Shown here: one piece after another, positions 8,264 to 17,027 of the stretch
Position numbering within the stretch: position 1 is the first letter of the stretch
Layout of the letters: every line of letters starts with the position of its first letter
Assembly: GCA_934466475.1 (NCBI GenBank)
Contig: CAKSLI010000008.1
Location: 15,496-79,495 of the forward strand
Reading direction: 5' to 3'
Origin: an uncultured Oscillospiraceae bacterium
GTDB lineage: Bacteria; Bacillota; Clostridia; Oscillospirales; Ruminococcaceae
Length of the DNA stretch: 64,000 nucleotides
Translations under genes and position numbers: made by a program
Notes under the pieces: model-generated
Databases searched by the model: none
Told to the model about the DNA's origin: nothing
The model's input: only the letters and a program-made list of their open reading frames with translations

Positions 8264-9742
8264 TTACTTTACGAAAGGATTCTCGGTAGGATACAGCATA
8301 CCAGCAGGCTGGTTGAATCCGATGTCCTTGATTCCGAGGTAGCGGAAGAGGTCGAAGAGGAGCTTTCCGTAGTGACCGAACGCTACTGCGCCATGGTGAG
8401 GATAGCGCTTCTCAACTAAAACGTGACGATAGAAGCGTCCCATTTCGGGGATAGCGAAGATGCCTATGCCGCCAAAGGAACGGGTAGGAACATCGAGGAT
8501 TTCGCCCTCTGCGATATATGCGCGGAGAGTTCCCTCGCTGTCGCACTGTAAACGATAGAAGGTAACGTCGCTTGCTGCGATATCGCCCTCAAGGGTGCCT
8601 CTTGTGAAATCAGGCTCGCTTCCTGCCGGCTCGAGTAAGCGGTGCTGGATAAGCTGATACTTGACTGCACGGGAGGAGCACATCTTGCACTCGGGAGTAT
8701 TTCCGCAGTGGAAGCCCATGAATGTATCGGTAAGGGAGTAGTTGTACTTGCCCTTGATGTCCTCATCGTAGATGTACTTAGGAACGGAGTTGTTGATATC
8801 AAGCAGTGTAACAGCGTCAGCGGAAATGCAGATGCCGATGTATTCGCTTAATGCGCCGTAGATATCAACCTCGCAGGATACGGGGATACCGCGGCTTACA
8901 AGGCGGCTGTTTACATAGCAGGGCTCAAAGCCGAACTGAGACGGGAATGCGGGCCAGCACTTGTCTGCGAATGCAACGTACTTCTTGGAGCCCTTGTGGT
9001 TTTCTGCCCAGTCTAAGAGTGTGAGCTCGAACTGAGCCATACGCTTGTTGAGGTCGGAGTAGTAGTTGCCCTCGCCCATTTCCTTTGCCATATCGGCGCA
9101 TACATCGTCGATCCTGGGATCGTTTTCGTGCTCCTTGAAGAAAACGAGAAGGTCGAGCTCGGAGTTCTCCTCGATCTCAACGCCCAGCTCATATAAGCCC
9201 TTGATAGGAGCGTTGCATGCGAAGAAGTCCTGCGGACGGGGACCGAAAGTGATGATCTTCAGGTTCTTGATACCAACGATAGCCCTTGCAACGGGAACGA
9301 AGTCCTTGATCATCTTTACGATATCGTCAGCGGTTCCAACGGGATATTCGGGAATAAAGCCCTTGAGATGGCGCATACCGAGGTTGTAGGAGCAGTTGAG
9401 CATACCGCAGTAAGCGTCGCCTCTGCCGTTGATCATGTCGCCGTCGCCCTCTGCTGCTGCAACGAACATGCAGGGACCGTCAAAGTTCTTGGCGATAAGG
9501 GTCTCAGGGGTCTCGGGGCCGAAGTTTCCGAGGAAAACGACTAAAGCGTTGCATTCTGCCTTCTTTACGTCCTCGACAGCCTTGAGCATGTCAAGTTCGT
9601 TTTCAACCGTAACGGGACATTCGTAGATTCCCTCTCCGTAAGCGGAAACGATAGCCTTACGGCGGCTTTCAGATAAAGCGATAGGGAAGCAGTCGCGGGA
9701 TACGGCAACTATACCGAGCTTGATTTCAGGAATGTTGTTCAT
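8264..9742 (-). CDS. L-fucose/L-arabinose isomerase family protein
   Basis: A 492-residue cytoplasmic protein of the FucI/AraA superfamily, aldose-ketose isomerases that use Mn2+. The family pattern is visible in VVFLGNFGPETPETLIA, SCEVDIYGALSEYIG (with candidate metal ligands Glu and Asp) and FMGFHCGNTP; the C-terminal domain is beta-rich. The exact sugar is not readable. The frame extends further upstream, but those codons are the inserted family-1 repeat. The start is set at ATG 9742, preceded by GTGAGGG. The promoter sits on the far side of the repeat (about 10036-10064), so the transcript has a leader of nearly 290 nt that contains the whole element. Confidence 0.75.
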   Translation of the reverse strand: MNNIPEIKLGIVAVSRDCFPIALSESRRKAIVSAYGEGIYECPVTVENELDMLKAVEDVKKAECNALVVFLGNFGPETPETLIAKNFDGPCMFVAAAEGDGDMINGRGDAYCGMLNCSYNLGMRHLKGFIPEYPVGTADDIVKMIKDFVPVARAIVGIKNLKIITFGPRPQDFFACNAPIKGLYELGVEIEENSELDLLVFFKEHENDPRIDDVCADMAKEMGEGNYYSDLNKRMAQFELTLLDWAENHKGSKKYVAFADKCWPAFPSQFGFEPCYVNSRLVSRGIPVSCEVDIYGALSEYIGICISADAVTLLDINNSVPKYIYDEDIKGKYNYSLTDTFMGFHCGNTPECKMCSSRAVKYQLIQHRLLEPAGSEPDFTRGTLEGDIAASDVTFYRLQCDSEGTLRAYIAEGEILDVPTRSFGGIGIFAIPEMGRFYRHVLVEKRYPHHGAVAFGHYGKLLFDLFRYLGIKDIGFNQPAGMLYPTENPFVK

Positions 9743-9764
9743 TGATTTACCCTCACAGTTTAAC

Positions 9765-9987
9765 GGCAACACCGCACAATTAACGGATAAAGCCTTTGCC
9801 GCACGCTTGCATATTTTCCACCATATTACGCAAATTTTCCTTGACAGGCGAGGTCTCCCCCTGCCGGGGGAGGTGTCACGAAGTGACAGAGGGGTTGACC
9901 GACAGACCAGCCTGTCTGCGTCAAATTTATGCAATCTGACGAAAAATCTGCTGCACTATCGTACGACAATAATTGTGCGGTGCTGCC
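9765..9987. repeat. Family-1 inverted-repeat element, copy 2 (in isomerase leader)
   Basis: Ends GGCAACACCGCACAATTA (9765-9782) and its inverse (9970-9987) pair over 18 bp with one mismatch. The interior contains CAATCTGACGAAAAATCTG as in copy 1, plus a strong hairpin CTGTCACTTCGTGACAG-like segment and a CCCCCTGCCGGGGG palindrome. There is no gene inside. It separates the isomerase start codon (22 nt away) from its promoter. Confidence 0.75.
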
Positions 9988-10022
9988 TTTTATTCCGGAG
10001 CGCATTCTGATGCGGCTCCTTA

Positions 10023-10064
10023 TGTTTACGTTTATAGGATATCACAAAAACTTTTGTTTGTCTA
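10023..10064 (-). promoter_or_regulatory. Isomerase promoter with LacI/CcpA-type operator
   Basis: On the minus strand TAGACA (10064-10059), a 17-bp spacer and TATCCT (10041-10036). Directly downstream lies TATAAACGTAAACA (10036-10023), which fits the catabolite-responsive element consensus except at two positions. An operator here would block initiation or elongation. Confidence 0.5.
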
Positions 10065-10126
10065 GTGTTTTTTTGTCGCATTCATGCAAAATCTACCCAA
10101 AAAACGATGAATCTATTATAATAAAG

Positions 10127-10155
10127 TTTACTTTTCGGTAAAATCGTGATATAAT
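10127..10155 (+). promoter_or_regulatory. Sigma-A promoter of the MATE gene
   Basis: TTTACT 10127-10132, a 17-bp spacer and TATAAT 10150-10155 with TGa in front (extended -10). Confidence 0.7.
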
Positions 10156-10217
10156 CTCATACGGCAGGCGGCACTCACAGACCGCTGAGAGTATACAGAA
10201 GAAAGAAGCAATACAGA

Positions 10218-11666
10218 ATGAACAAGGACCTTACGGTAGGTAGCCCGGGAAAATCGCTGATAATGTTCACGATACCGCTGTTCATCAGCGTTATGTTCCA
10301 GCAGATGTACAACATCGCTGACAGCGTTATAGCGGGAAAATTCGCGGGGGAGGACGCCCTTGCGGCGATAGGCGCAAGCTACCCGATAACAATGATATTT
10401 ATGGCTGTGGCAGTCGGCTGTCAGATAGGCTGCTCGGTAGTTATAAGCAAGCATTTCGGCTCCGGAAATATGCCGATGACCAAGACCTGCATTTCCACGT
10501 CCCTCATTGCGGGAACTGCGCTTTCGGTGGTTCTGACCGTTGTGGGAGTGCTGTTCAGCGGGCTTTTCATGCAGTGGGTGCAGACGCCGGAGAACATCTT
10601 TGACGACGGCTGCCTGTATCTTATGATATACACGGGCGGATTCGTGTTCCTGTTCCTTTATAACGTTGTGACGGGTATCTTCAACAGCCTCGGCGACAGC
10701 AAGACCCCGCTTTACCTGCTGATAGGGAGCTCGGTAGGCAACGTTATCCTTGACTGTATCCTGATAATTCCGCTTAAAATGGGAGTAGCCGGCGCTGCAT
10801 GGGCTACGTTCGCAGCCCAGGGCGCGGCGTGCATTCTCGCGCTGCTCCTGCTGCTTCGCCGTGTGAAGTCTATGCAGATAAGGGGCGGAAAGCTGTTCAG
10901 CGGGAAGGCTCTCGGCGAGATCTCAAAGGTCGCAGTTCCCAGCGTGCTCCAGCAGAGCTTTATCTCAGTCGGGAATCTGTTCATTCAGTACATGGTGAAC
11001 GGATTCGGCTCCTCGGCGATAGTCGCGGGTTATTCCGCGGCGATAAAGCTGAACACCTTTGCGATAACCTGCTTCACCACCATAGGCAACGGAATGTCCA
11101 GCTTCACGGCGCAGAATATCGGCGCCAACAAGCCGGAGCGCATAAAGCAGGGATTCCGGTCGGTGCTGATATTCTCGCTTGCGACAGCGCTGGTGTTCTT
11201 CCTGTTGTTCTTTATTATGAATCAGCCGCTTCTGTCGCTGTTTATGAACGAGGACAGCTCGCAGCTCGCGCTGGACACCGGAACGCAGTTCCTGCGGATA
11301 GTGGCTCCGTTCTACTTTGTGGTATGCCTGAAGCTGCTGTGCGACGGAGTTCTCCGCGGAAGCGAGAGCATGGGCTGCTTCATGGCGGCTACGTTCACTG
11401 ACCTGATACTCCGAGTCATACTTGCCGCGATACTTTCCAGCGCGATGAACGATGTCACTGGTATCTGGTATTCCTGGCCGGGAGCCTGGGCGGTCGCTAC
11501 GGTAATGTCTGTCGTGTTCTATATGTCCGGTATCTGGTCGAAGAAGCTGAAAGCCCAGAGTGCGGTTGAAAGTGAAGAAGAAGTTAAAGAAGTTGTTGCC
11601 GAGGCAGAAGAAATAGCCGAGGAAGTTGAAAATATTGCCGCAAAAGCTGACGACATCGGCGTTTAA
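10218..11666 (+). CDS. MATE family multidrug/toxin exporter
   Basis: A 482-residue, 12-helix membrane protein of the MATE family, cation-coupled exporters of drugs or metabolites. The N-terminus GSPGKSLIMFTIPLFISVMFQQMYNI... is the characteristic first-helix region; the two six-helix halves are recognisable, with ...GIFNSLGDSKTPLYL... and ...VLRGSESMGCFM... at equivalent places. The last 35 residues are unusual: an acidic, Glu/Val-rich segment (EEEVKEVVAEAEEIAEEVE...) that would form a charged cytoplasmic helix or coiled coil not needed for transport. The substrate is unknown. Monocistronic, with its own promoter and terminator. Confidence 0.88.
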   Translation: MNKDLTVGSPGKSLIMFTIPLFISVMFQQMYNIADSVIAGKFAGEDALAAIGASYPITMIFMAVAVGCQIGCSVVISKHFGSGNMPMTKTCISTSLIAGTALSVVLTVVGVLFSGLFMQWVQTPENIFDDGCLYLMIYTGGFVFLFLYNVVTGIFNSLGDSKTPLYLLIGSSVGNVILDCILIIPLKMGVAGAAWATFAAQGAACILALLLLLRRVKSMQIRGGKLFSGKALGEISKVAVPSVLQQSFISVGNLFIQYMVNGFGSSAIVAGYSAAIKLNTFAITCFTTIGNGMSSFTAQNIGANKPERIKQGFRSVLIFSLATALVFFLLFFIMNQPLLSLFMNEDSSQLALDTGTQFLRIVAPFYFVVCLKLLCDGVLRGSESMGCFMAATFTDLILRVILAAILSSAMNDVTGIWYSWPGAWAVATVMSVVFYMSGIWSKKLKAQSAVESEEEVKEVVAEAEEIAEEVENIAAKADDIGV

Positions 11667-11695
11667 GGCGAGTAAAACCACATATTTCCGACAGC

Positions 11696-11734
11696 TCAGC
11701 GCAGGGAAACGAAAATTCCTGCGCTGATTTTTTT
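11696..11734 (+). terminator. Intrinsic terminator after MATE gene
   Basis: Perfect 10-bp stem TCAGCGCAGG/CCTGCGCTGA (11696-11705 with 11718-11727) and a T run. Confidence 0.9.
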
Positions 11735-11747
11735 GTGGAAACCTTAT

Positions 11748-11802
11748 TTTACATACATTTAACACACGGGTGCTTTTGGATTTAACATAGTTTTGATATA
11801 AT
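11748..11802 (+). promoter_or_regulatory. Pho-box-like repeats and promoter of the pst operon
   Basis: TTTACA (11748-11753), TTAACA (11759-11764) and TTAACA (11782-11787) follow the TT(A/T/C)ACA-type repeats bound by PhoP in Bacillus, with 11- and 23-bp steps, i.e. one or two helix turns. TATAAT is at 11797-11802 with TGa before it, and there is no good -35. An activator-dependent promoter for phosphate starvation is the natural reading; the repeats span about -22 to -61. Confidence 0.55.
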
Positions 11803-11866
11803 TGTTCTTGCAAACAGGAAAACAAAAAGCGGTAAATCACCGCATACAAATTTAAGGAGAACAATT

Positions 11867-12847
11867 ATGAAGATCACAAGAAGAATCACACTCAGCACAG
11901 CAGCACTGCTCGCAGTTGCAGCACTCGCAGGCTGCTCCGGCAATACAACGAGCCAGACAAGCTCCACCGCTCCTGCGGCGGACAACAGCTCCTCCGCTCC
12001 CGCAGCAGACAGCAGCGCAGGCGAGAGCTCCGCGGCAGAGAGCACAGGCGCAAAGCTCGACACCGATATCACAGTAGTATCCCGCGAGGACGGCTCCGGC
12101 ACAAGAGGCGCATTCGTTGAGCTCATGGGCATTGAGCAGAAGAACGAGGCAGGCGAGAAGGAGGATATGACCCGCGGCGACGCAGAGATCTCCAACTCCA
12201 CAAACGGCGTAATGATGAGCGTTGCCGGCAACGTTGACGCTATCGGCTACATCTCCCTCGGTTCCCTCAACGACACCGTAAAGGCGCTCGATGTTAACGG
12301 CGTTGAATGCTCCGTAGCTGATATCAAGTCCGGCGACTACGTTGTTGCAAGACCGTTCAACATCTGCTACCAGCAGTCCAAGCTCGATGAGAACGCAGCA
12401 GCTCAGGATTTCATCAAGTTCATCGAGTCTGTCGAGGGTCAGAAGATAATTTCCGACAACGGCTACATATCCATTGATGTTACCGATAATTACACAGCCT
12501 CCGGCGTTTCCGGCGGTATCTCCCTGAACGGCTCCACCTCAGTAGGACCGATCATGGAAAAGCTTGCGGAGAGCTACAAGGGCATGAACCCCGACGTTAC
12601 TATCGACATTCAGCAGACAGGCTCCGGCGCTGGTATCACCTCCGCTACAGAGGGCACCTGCGATATCGGTATGTCCTCCCGCGAGCTCAAGCAGGAGGAG
12701 CTTGACGCAGGTCTTACCGAGATGAAGATCGCTGATGACGGTATCGCAGTTATCGTAAACCTCGAGAACCCGATCGAGAACATCACCTCCAATGAGATCA
12801 TGAAGATCTACACCGGCGAGATCAACAACTGGAGCGAGCTTGCTTAA
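11867..12847 (+). CDS. pstS: Phosphate ABC transporter, phosphate-binding lipoprotein PstS
   Basis: A 326-residue lipoprotein with lipobox LAGC (Cys 23) after a short signal peptide and a Ser/Ala/Thr-rich linker to about residue 65. It captures phosphate outside the membrane for PstCAB. Binding segments are SREDGSGTRGAF, NGSTSVGPIMEKLAE, TGSGAGI and DIGMSSRELK. Compared with E. coli PstS the two halves come in the reverse order: the GSGTRGAF half is first and the STSVGP half second, ending at NNWSELA. I recall the same permuted order in streptococcal PstS, so this is a Bacillota form and not a break. It is the first gene of the operon. Confidence 0.93.
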   Translation: MKITRRITLSTAALLAVAALAGCSGNTTSQTSSTAPAADNSSSAPAADSSAGESSAAESTGAKLDTDITVVSREDGSGTRGAFVELMGIEQKNEAGEKEDMTRGDAEISNSTNGVMMSVAGNVDAIGYISLGSLNDTVKALDVNGVECSVADIKSGDYVVARPFNICYQQSKLDENAAAQDFIKFIESVEGQKIISDNGYISIDVTDNYTASGVSGGISLNGSTSVGPIMEKLAESYKGMNPDVTIDIQQTGSGAGITSATEGTCDIGMSSRELKQEELDAGLTEMKIADDGIAVIVNLENPIENITSNEIMKIYTGEINNWSELA

Positions 12848-12872
12848 GTTCGCGTGAACAATAGGTTTCTCC

Positions 12873-13008
12873 CCGCTGTCACTTGGATGCCCGGCGTCCA
12901 TGCCGGGCTTTTGGTGACAGCTCCGCAGCGTCCATGCTGCCCGCTGTCACTTGGATGCCCAGCGTCCATGCTGGGCTTTTGGTGACAGCTCCGCAGCGTT
13001 CGTGCTGC
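12873..13008. repeat. Tandem 68-bp repeat with nested hairpins between pstS and pstC
   Basis: Two head-to-tail copies (12873-12940 and 12941-13008), each starting CCGCTGTCACTTGGATGCCC. Each copy folds as GCTGTCAC/GTGACAGC enclosing an inner GGC-GTCCATG-CC stem, followed by a GCAGC element. There is no coding potential of note. In a transcript it would protect the pstS 3' end and lower expression of downstream genes. Confidence 0.85.
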
Positions 13009-13021
13009 GGATTCCCTTTAA

Positions 13022-13067
13022 GCGCTGCGCAGCGGCTTGTACGGCTCCAAGTGCAGCGCATTTTTTT
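13022..13067 (+). terminator. Partial terminator/attenuator before pstC
   Basis: GCGCTGC (13022-13028) pairs with GCAGCGC (13053-13059), followed by A and seven T. It lies inside the pst operon, 53 nt before pstC, and would reduce transport-gene expression relative to pstS. Confidence 0.65.
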
Positions 13068-13119
13068 GAGAAAAGAAATGTAAAATCTTTCTCGTGAAAT
13101 TTAACAAAGAGGTATTATT

Positions 13120-13968
13120 ATGCAGAAGGTTAAAGAAGGCATAATGCACGCGCTGTTCCTGATATGCGCCTGCGTTTCGATACTCGCGGTGGTGCTGATA
13201 TGCGTGTATCTGTTTTCGACTGGTATTCCGGCTATCGGCGAGATCGGCGTGACGGACTTCCTGTTAGGCACAAAATGGAAGCCCTCCAGCGGATATTACG
13301 GGATATTCCCGATGATAATCGGCTCGATACTCGTTACCGGCATCGCAATAGCGATAGGGGTTCCGATAGGAATTCTCTGCGCTGTGTTCATGTCGCACTA
13401 CTGTCCGAAAAAGCTGTATGCTTTCGTTAAGCCCGCGATAAATCTTCTGGCAGGAATTCCGTCTATCGTTTTCGGATTCTTCGGTCTTATGGTCATCGTT
13501 CCGATAATGAAGGAGCTTTTCGGCGGCTCCGGAAAATCCCTGCTGACCGCAGGAGTGCTCCTTGGCATAATGATACTCCCTACCGTAATAAAGACCACCG
13601 AATCCTCGCTGAACGCCGTTCCCCGGAGCTATTACGAGGGAGCCCTGGCGCTCGGAGCGACCCACGAAAGAAGCGTGTTCTTTGCTTCTTTGCCGGCAGC
13701 GAAATCAGGGATCCTTGCGGCGATAATCCTCGGCGTTGGACGCGCGATAGGCGAAACCATGGCGGTTATCCTCGTTGCGGGCAACCAGACGATCATTCCT
13801 AAGAGCATAACCTCCGGCGTGCGCACGATGACCTCCAACATCGTAATGGAAATGGGCTACGCCGGCGGACTTCACAGAGGCGCCCTGATAGCCACCGGAG
13901 TTGTGCTGTTCGTATTTATCCTGATAATCAACCTCTGCTTCTCCGCGCTTAAAAGGAGGAAAGACTGA
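13120..13968 (+). CDS. pstC: Phosphate ABC transporter permease PstC
   Basis: A 282-residue, six-helix inner-membrane permease that pairs with PstA. The N-terminal helix (residues 8-32) precedes the TKWKPSSGYYGIFPMI segment typical of PstC. The core has [17 protein letters not shown], and the ATPase-contact loop runs YEGALALGATHERSVFFASLPAAKSGILAAIILG. The start follows AAAGAGG. The stop codon overlaps the pstA start (TGATG). Confidence 0.94.
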   Translation: MQKVKEGIMHALFLICACVSILAVVLICVYLFSTGIPAIGEIGVTDFLLGTKWKPSSGYYGIFPMIIGSILVTGIAIAIGVPIGILCAVFMSHYCPKKLYAFVKPAINLLAGIPSIVFGFFGLMVIVPIMKELFGGSGKSLLTAGVLLGIMILPTVIKTTESSLNAVPRSYYEGALALGATHERSVFFASLPAAKSGILAAIILGVGRAIGETMAVILVAGNQTIIPKSITSGVRTMTSNIVMEMGYAGGLHRGALIATGVVLFVFILIINLCFSALKRRKD

Positions 13969-14906
13969 TGACTGACACGGCTAAGACTATGGTACAGAAA
14001 AACGAATCCGCTTCCGGAGCTCCCGCAAAATACATCAACCGCGTGACCCTCGGCGCAAGGCTGAAGCAGTACACGCGCAGCCCGCTCTCGCTTGTCCTGA
14101 TGATCCTGGTAATGCTGGCGGCGCTGTTTTCCGTGGGAATGCTCCTGTTCATCATCGCATACATTCTGATAAACGGCGTGCCGCACCTGACCGCAGAGCA
14201 GTTCTCCTGGGAATACACCACGGAAAACGTCAGCATGATGCCCGCGATAATCAACACTCTTTCAATGGTCGCGATGACCCTGGTGATCGCCGTCCCGATA
14301 GGCGTATTCGCGGCGGTTTACCTTGTGGAATACGCGAAGCGCGGCAACAAGCTCGTGAAGATTATCCGCGTGACCACTGAAACGCTGTCCGGCATTCCCT
14401 CGATTGTTTTCGGTCTGTTCGGATACCTGATGTTCAACCTTTCCCTCGGCTGGGGATTCTCGATGCTTGCAGGCGTTGTCACCCTCGCGATGATGATACT
14501 GCCGCTGATAATCCGCACCACCGAGGAGGCGCTCCTTGCCGTTCCCGACAGCTACCGTGAGGGCAGCTTCGGTCTGGGAGCGGGCAAGATGCGCACTGTG
14601 TTCCGCGTTATCCTCCCGACTGCGGTGCCCGGCATAATGTCCGGCGTTATTCTCGCCATAGGACGTATCGTCGGTGAATCTGCAGCGCTGATATTCACCT
14701 CCGGCTCCGGTCACAGCCTGCCCGGTGCGCTCGCCGGCTCGGGAAGCTCCGCGGCAACGCTCACGGTGCACATGTACATTCTTTCCACCGAGGGTCTGCA
14801 CGTCAACGAGGCTTTCGCTTCAGCGGTAGTGCTGCTTGTGCTCACATTCATCATCAACCTTATCTCCGACCTCATCGAGCGTCATATTGCGAAAAAGAAA
14901 GGATAA
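13968..14906 (+). CDS. pstA: Phosphate ABC transporter permease PstA
   Basis: A 312-residue permease with a cytoplasmic N-terminal stretch of about 40 residues and six membrane helices. [18 protein letters not shown] and the loop [35 protein letters not shown] are the PstA-type membrane and ATPase-contact regions. It forms the channel with PstC. Four nt separate its stop from pstB. Confidence 0.94.
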   Translation: MTDTAKTMVQKNESASGAPAKYINRVTLGARLKQYTRSPLSLVLMILVMLAALFSVGMLLFIIAYILINGVPHLTAEQFSWEYTTENVSMMPAIINTLSMVAMTLVIAVPIGVFAAVYLVEYAKRGNKLVKIIRVTTETLSGIPSIVFGLFGYLMFNLSLGWGFSMLAGVVTLAMMILPLIIRTTEEALLAVPDSYREGSFGLGAGKMRTVFRVILPTAVPGIMSGVILAIGRIVGESAALIFTSGSGHSLPGALAGSGSSAATLTVHMYILSTEGLHVNEAFASAVVLLVLTFIINLISDLIERHIAKKKG

Positions 14907-14910
14907 CACC

Positions 14911-15657
14911 ATGAAATTCGATATCAGGAACGCCGAGCTTTATTATGGCGACTTCAAGGCGCTCAAGGGCATAAATCTCCAGATACCGGAGAACAAAATA
15001 ACCGCGTTCATAGGACCGTCCGGCTGCGGAAAGTCCACGCTGCTGAAATCCCTCAACCGAATGAACGATCTCGTGGAGGGCTGCCGCATAACCGGAGATT
15101 TCCTGCTTGACGGCGAGGACATCTACGGGAAAATGGACGTTAACCTCCTGCGCAAGCGCGTTGGAATGGTATTCCAGAAGCCGAATCCGTTCCCGATGAG
15201 CGTGTACGACAACATTGCGTTCGGACCGCGCACCCACGGGATACACTCCAAGGTGAAGCTGGACGATATCGTTGAGAAATCCCTGCGCGACGCCGCTATC
15301 TGGGACGAACTCAAGGACAGGCTGAAGAAATCCGCGCTGGGACTTTCCGGCGGTCAGCAGCAGAGACTCTGCATTGCCCGCGCGCTCGCCGTTGAGCCGG
15401 AGGTGCTGCTTATGGACGAGCCGACTTCCGCGCTGGATCCTATTTCCACCTCCAAGATAGAAGACCTTGCAATTGAGCTGAAAAAGGAGTATACTATTGT
15501 TATGGTAACTCACAATATGCAGCAGGCTGCGAGAATTTCCGACAAGACGGCGTTCTTCCTGCTGGGCGAGGTCGTGGAATACGCGGACACTGACGCTATA
15601 TTCTCCAACCCGCAGGATCAGCGGACGGAGGACTACATAACCGGACGCTTCGGCTGA
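14911..15657 (+). CDS. pstB: Phosphate ABC transporter ATP-binding protein PstB
   Basis: A 248-residue ABC ATPase that powers PstCA. Walker A is GPSGCGKST, the signature is LSGGQQQR, and Walker B with catalytic Glu is [13 protein letters not shown]; the H-loop is [18 protein letters not shown]. PstB-specific features are LNRMNDL and [17 protein letters not shown]. The frame is open to 14836 inside pstA, but ATG 14911 has AAAGAAAGGA in front and gives the normal PstB length. Confidence 0.96.
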   Translation: MKFDIRNAELYYGDFKALKGINLQIPENKITAFIGPSGCGKSTLLKSLNRMNDLVEGCRITGDFLLDGEDIYGKMDVNLLRKRVGMVFQKPNPFPMSVYDNIAFGPRTHGIHSKVKLDDIVEKSLRDAAIWDELKDRLKKSALGLSGGQQQRLCIARALAVEPEVLLMDEPTSALDPISTSKIEDLAIELKKEYTIVMVTHNMQQAARISDKTAFFLLGEVVEYADTDAIFSNPQDQRTEDYITGRFG

Positions 15658-15677
15658 TTTATGGAGGAGTGCATATT

Positions 15678-16316
15678 ATGAGAAACCGCTTTGACGAACA
15701 GCTTGAACAGCTCAACGTTGAGCTCATCAAAATGGGGGCGCTCTGCGAGGAGAGCATTGCCTGCGCAGTAAAGGCGCTGTTTGACGAAAAGACCGAGGAG
15801 ATGATCTCCAAGGTAAACGAGAACGAGGAAGAAACCGATCACATGGAGCATGATATCGAGGCTCTGTGCATGAAGCTGCTGCTCCACCAGCAGCCCGTGG
15901 CGCGCGACCTGCGCAGCGTTTCCTCGGCGCTGAAGATGATCTCCGACATGGAGCGCATCGGAGACCAGTCGCAGGATATCGCGGAGATCGCGGGCTTCGT
16001 GCATTCCACGGAGCTCACCGGAAAGGTGCACATCTCCGATATGGCGAACGAGGCTATCAGCATGGTGACGATGAGCGTGGATTCATTCGTGCGCAAGGAC
16101 GTGAAGCTCGCGCAGCAGGCGATAGCCGCAGACGACACCGTAGACCAGCTTTTCCTCAAGGTAAAGGAGGAGCTCATCGAGCTGGTTCGCGGGGATTCCG
16201 ATGAAGCCGAATACTTTATGGACCTGCTGATGGCGGCGAAGTATCTTGAACGTATCGCCGATCATGCAACGAATATCGCAGAATGGGTGGTATACTCCAT
16301 TACGGGAGAACGCTGA
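15678..16316 (+). CDS. phoU: Phosphate transport system regulator PhoU
   Basis: A 212-residue, all-helical PhoU with two similar three-helix bundles. E-x-x-x-D metal-binding patterns are visible at NENEEETDHMEHDIE and at AADDTVDQLFLKVKEEL. It links the state of the Pst transporter to the PhoR kinase and keeps the regulon off when phosphate is plentiful. ATG 15678 is preceded by GGAGGAG (15663-15669) at good spacing; the GTG at 15669 inside that Shine-Dalgarno is not the start. Confidence 0.95.
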   Translation: MRNRFDEQLEQLNVELIKMGALCEESIACAVKALFDEKTEEMISKVNENEEETDHMEHDIEALCMKLLLHQQPVARDLRSVSSALKMISDMERIGDQSQDIAEIAGFVHSTELTGKVHISDMANEAISMVTMSVDSFVRKDVKLAQQAIAADDTVDQLFLKVKEELIELVRGDSDEAEYFMDLLMAAKYLERIADHATNIAEWVVYSITGER

Positions 16317-16344
16317 CCCTACATCACGAAAGAGAGTGAACGAC

Positions 16345-17016
16345 ATGGTTTATATGCTGGAGGACGACGCAAATATAAGGAACTTCGTGCTGTACGCACT
16401 GAACAATTCCGGGCTGGAGGCAAAGGGCTTCGAGCGCCCCTCTGAATTCTGGGAAGCGCTGAAGGAGGAGGAGCCGTCGGTGCTCCTGCTGGATATAATG
16501 CTCCCGGACGAGGATGGACTTTCGGTGCTGGCTAAGCTCCGCGCAAACCCGGAGCATGCCGCGCTGCCGGTGATAATGCTCACCGCAAAGGGTACGGAGT
16601 ATGATAAGGTCATAGGTCTGGACAGCGGCGCGGATGATTACGTTGCGAAGCCCTTCGGCACAATGGAGCTTATCTCCCGCATAAAGGCGCTCCTCCGCAG
16701 GACTGCCTCCAACAGCACGGTGGAATACTCGGTCGGCGGGCTTTACGTCAACACCTCAAAGCATATCGTAAAGGTGAACGGCGAGGAAGTCCAGCTCACC
16801 TACAAGGAATTTGAGCTGCTCTGCCTGCTGCTTGAGCACATGGGCACGGTTCTTTCACGCGAAAAGATAATCTCCAAGGTGTGGGGCTACGATTTTGACG
16901 GCGAGAGCCGCACCGTAGACGTACATATCAGGACGCTCCGCCTGAAGCTCGGCGACTGCGGCGGCATGATAGAGACCGTCCGCGGCATAGGCTACAAGGC
17001 GGTAGACATCGGCTGA
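16345..17016 (+). CDS. OmpR/PhoB-family response regulator of the pst operon
   Basis: A 223-residue two-domain regulator. The receiver has the acidic pair EDD near residue 6, the phosphorylation site Asp50 in LLLDIMLPDEDG, and the Thr/Lys switch residues in MLTAKG and AKPFG. The C-terminal winged helix contains LTYKEFELLCLLLEH and SRTVDVHIRTLRLKLG. Its place after phoU and before a PhoR-like kinase makes it the likely PhoP/PhoB that binds the repeats before pstS. The frame is open upstream into phoU, but MVYMLEDD at 16345 is the natural start, 28 nt after phoU. Confidence 0.9.
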   Translation: MVYMLEDDANIRNFVLYALNNSGLEAKGFERPSEFWEALKEEEPSVLLLDIMLPDEDGLSVLAKLRANPEHAALPVIMLTAKGTEYDKVIGLDSGADDYVAKPFGTMELISRIKALLRRTASNSTVEYSVGGLYVNTSKHIVKVNGEEVQLTYKEFELLCLLLEHMGTVLSREKIISKVWGYDFDGESRTVDVHIRTLRLKLGDCGGMIETVRGIGYKAVDIG

Positions 17017-17027
17017 CGGAGGACGAA

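Noticed and set aside
9743..9934. N-terminal extension of the isomerase frame
   Set aside because: These codons fall in the family-1 repeat and upstream of a good ribosome site. The protein matches its family from 9742 onward.
11867..12847. PstS halves in reverse order as a novel circular permutation
   Set aside because: The order is unlike E. coli PstS, but I recall the same order in streptococcal PstS, so it is a known Bacillota form.
12873..13008. CRISPR-like array
   Set aside because: There are only two units, no spacers, and the repeats are nested hairpins placed head to tail.
12883..13083. 66-residue ORF over the pst intergenic repeats
   Set aside because: It is made of the tandem hairpins, has no ribosome site, and its composition does not look like protein.
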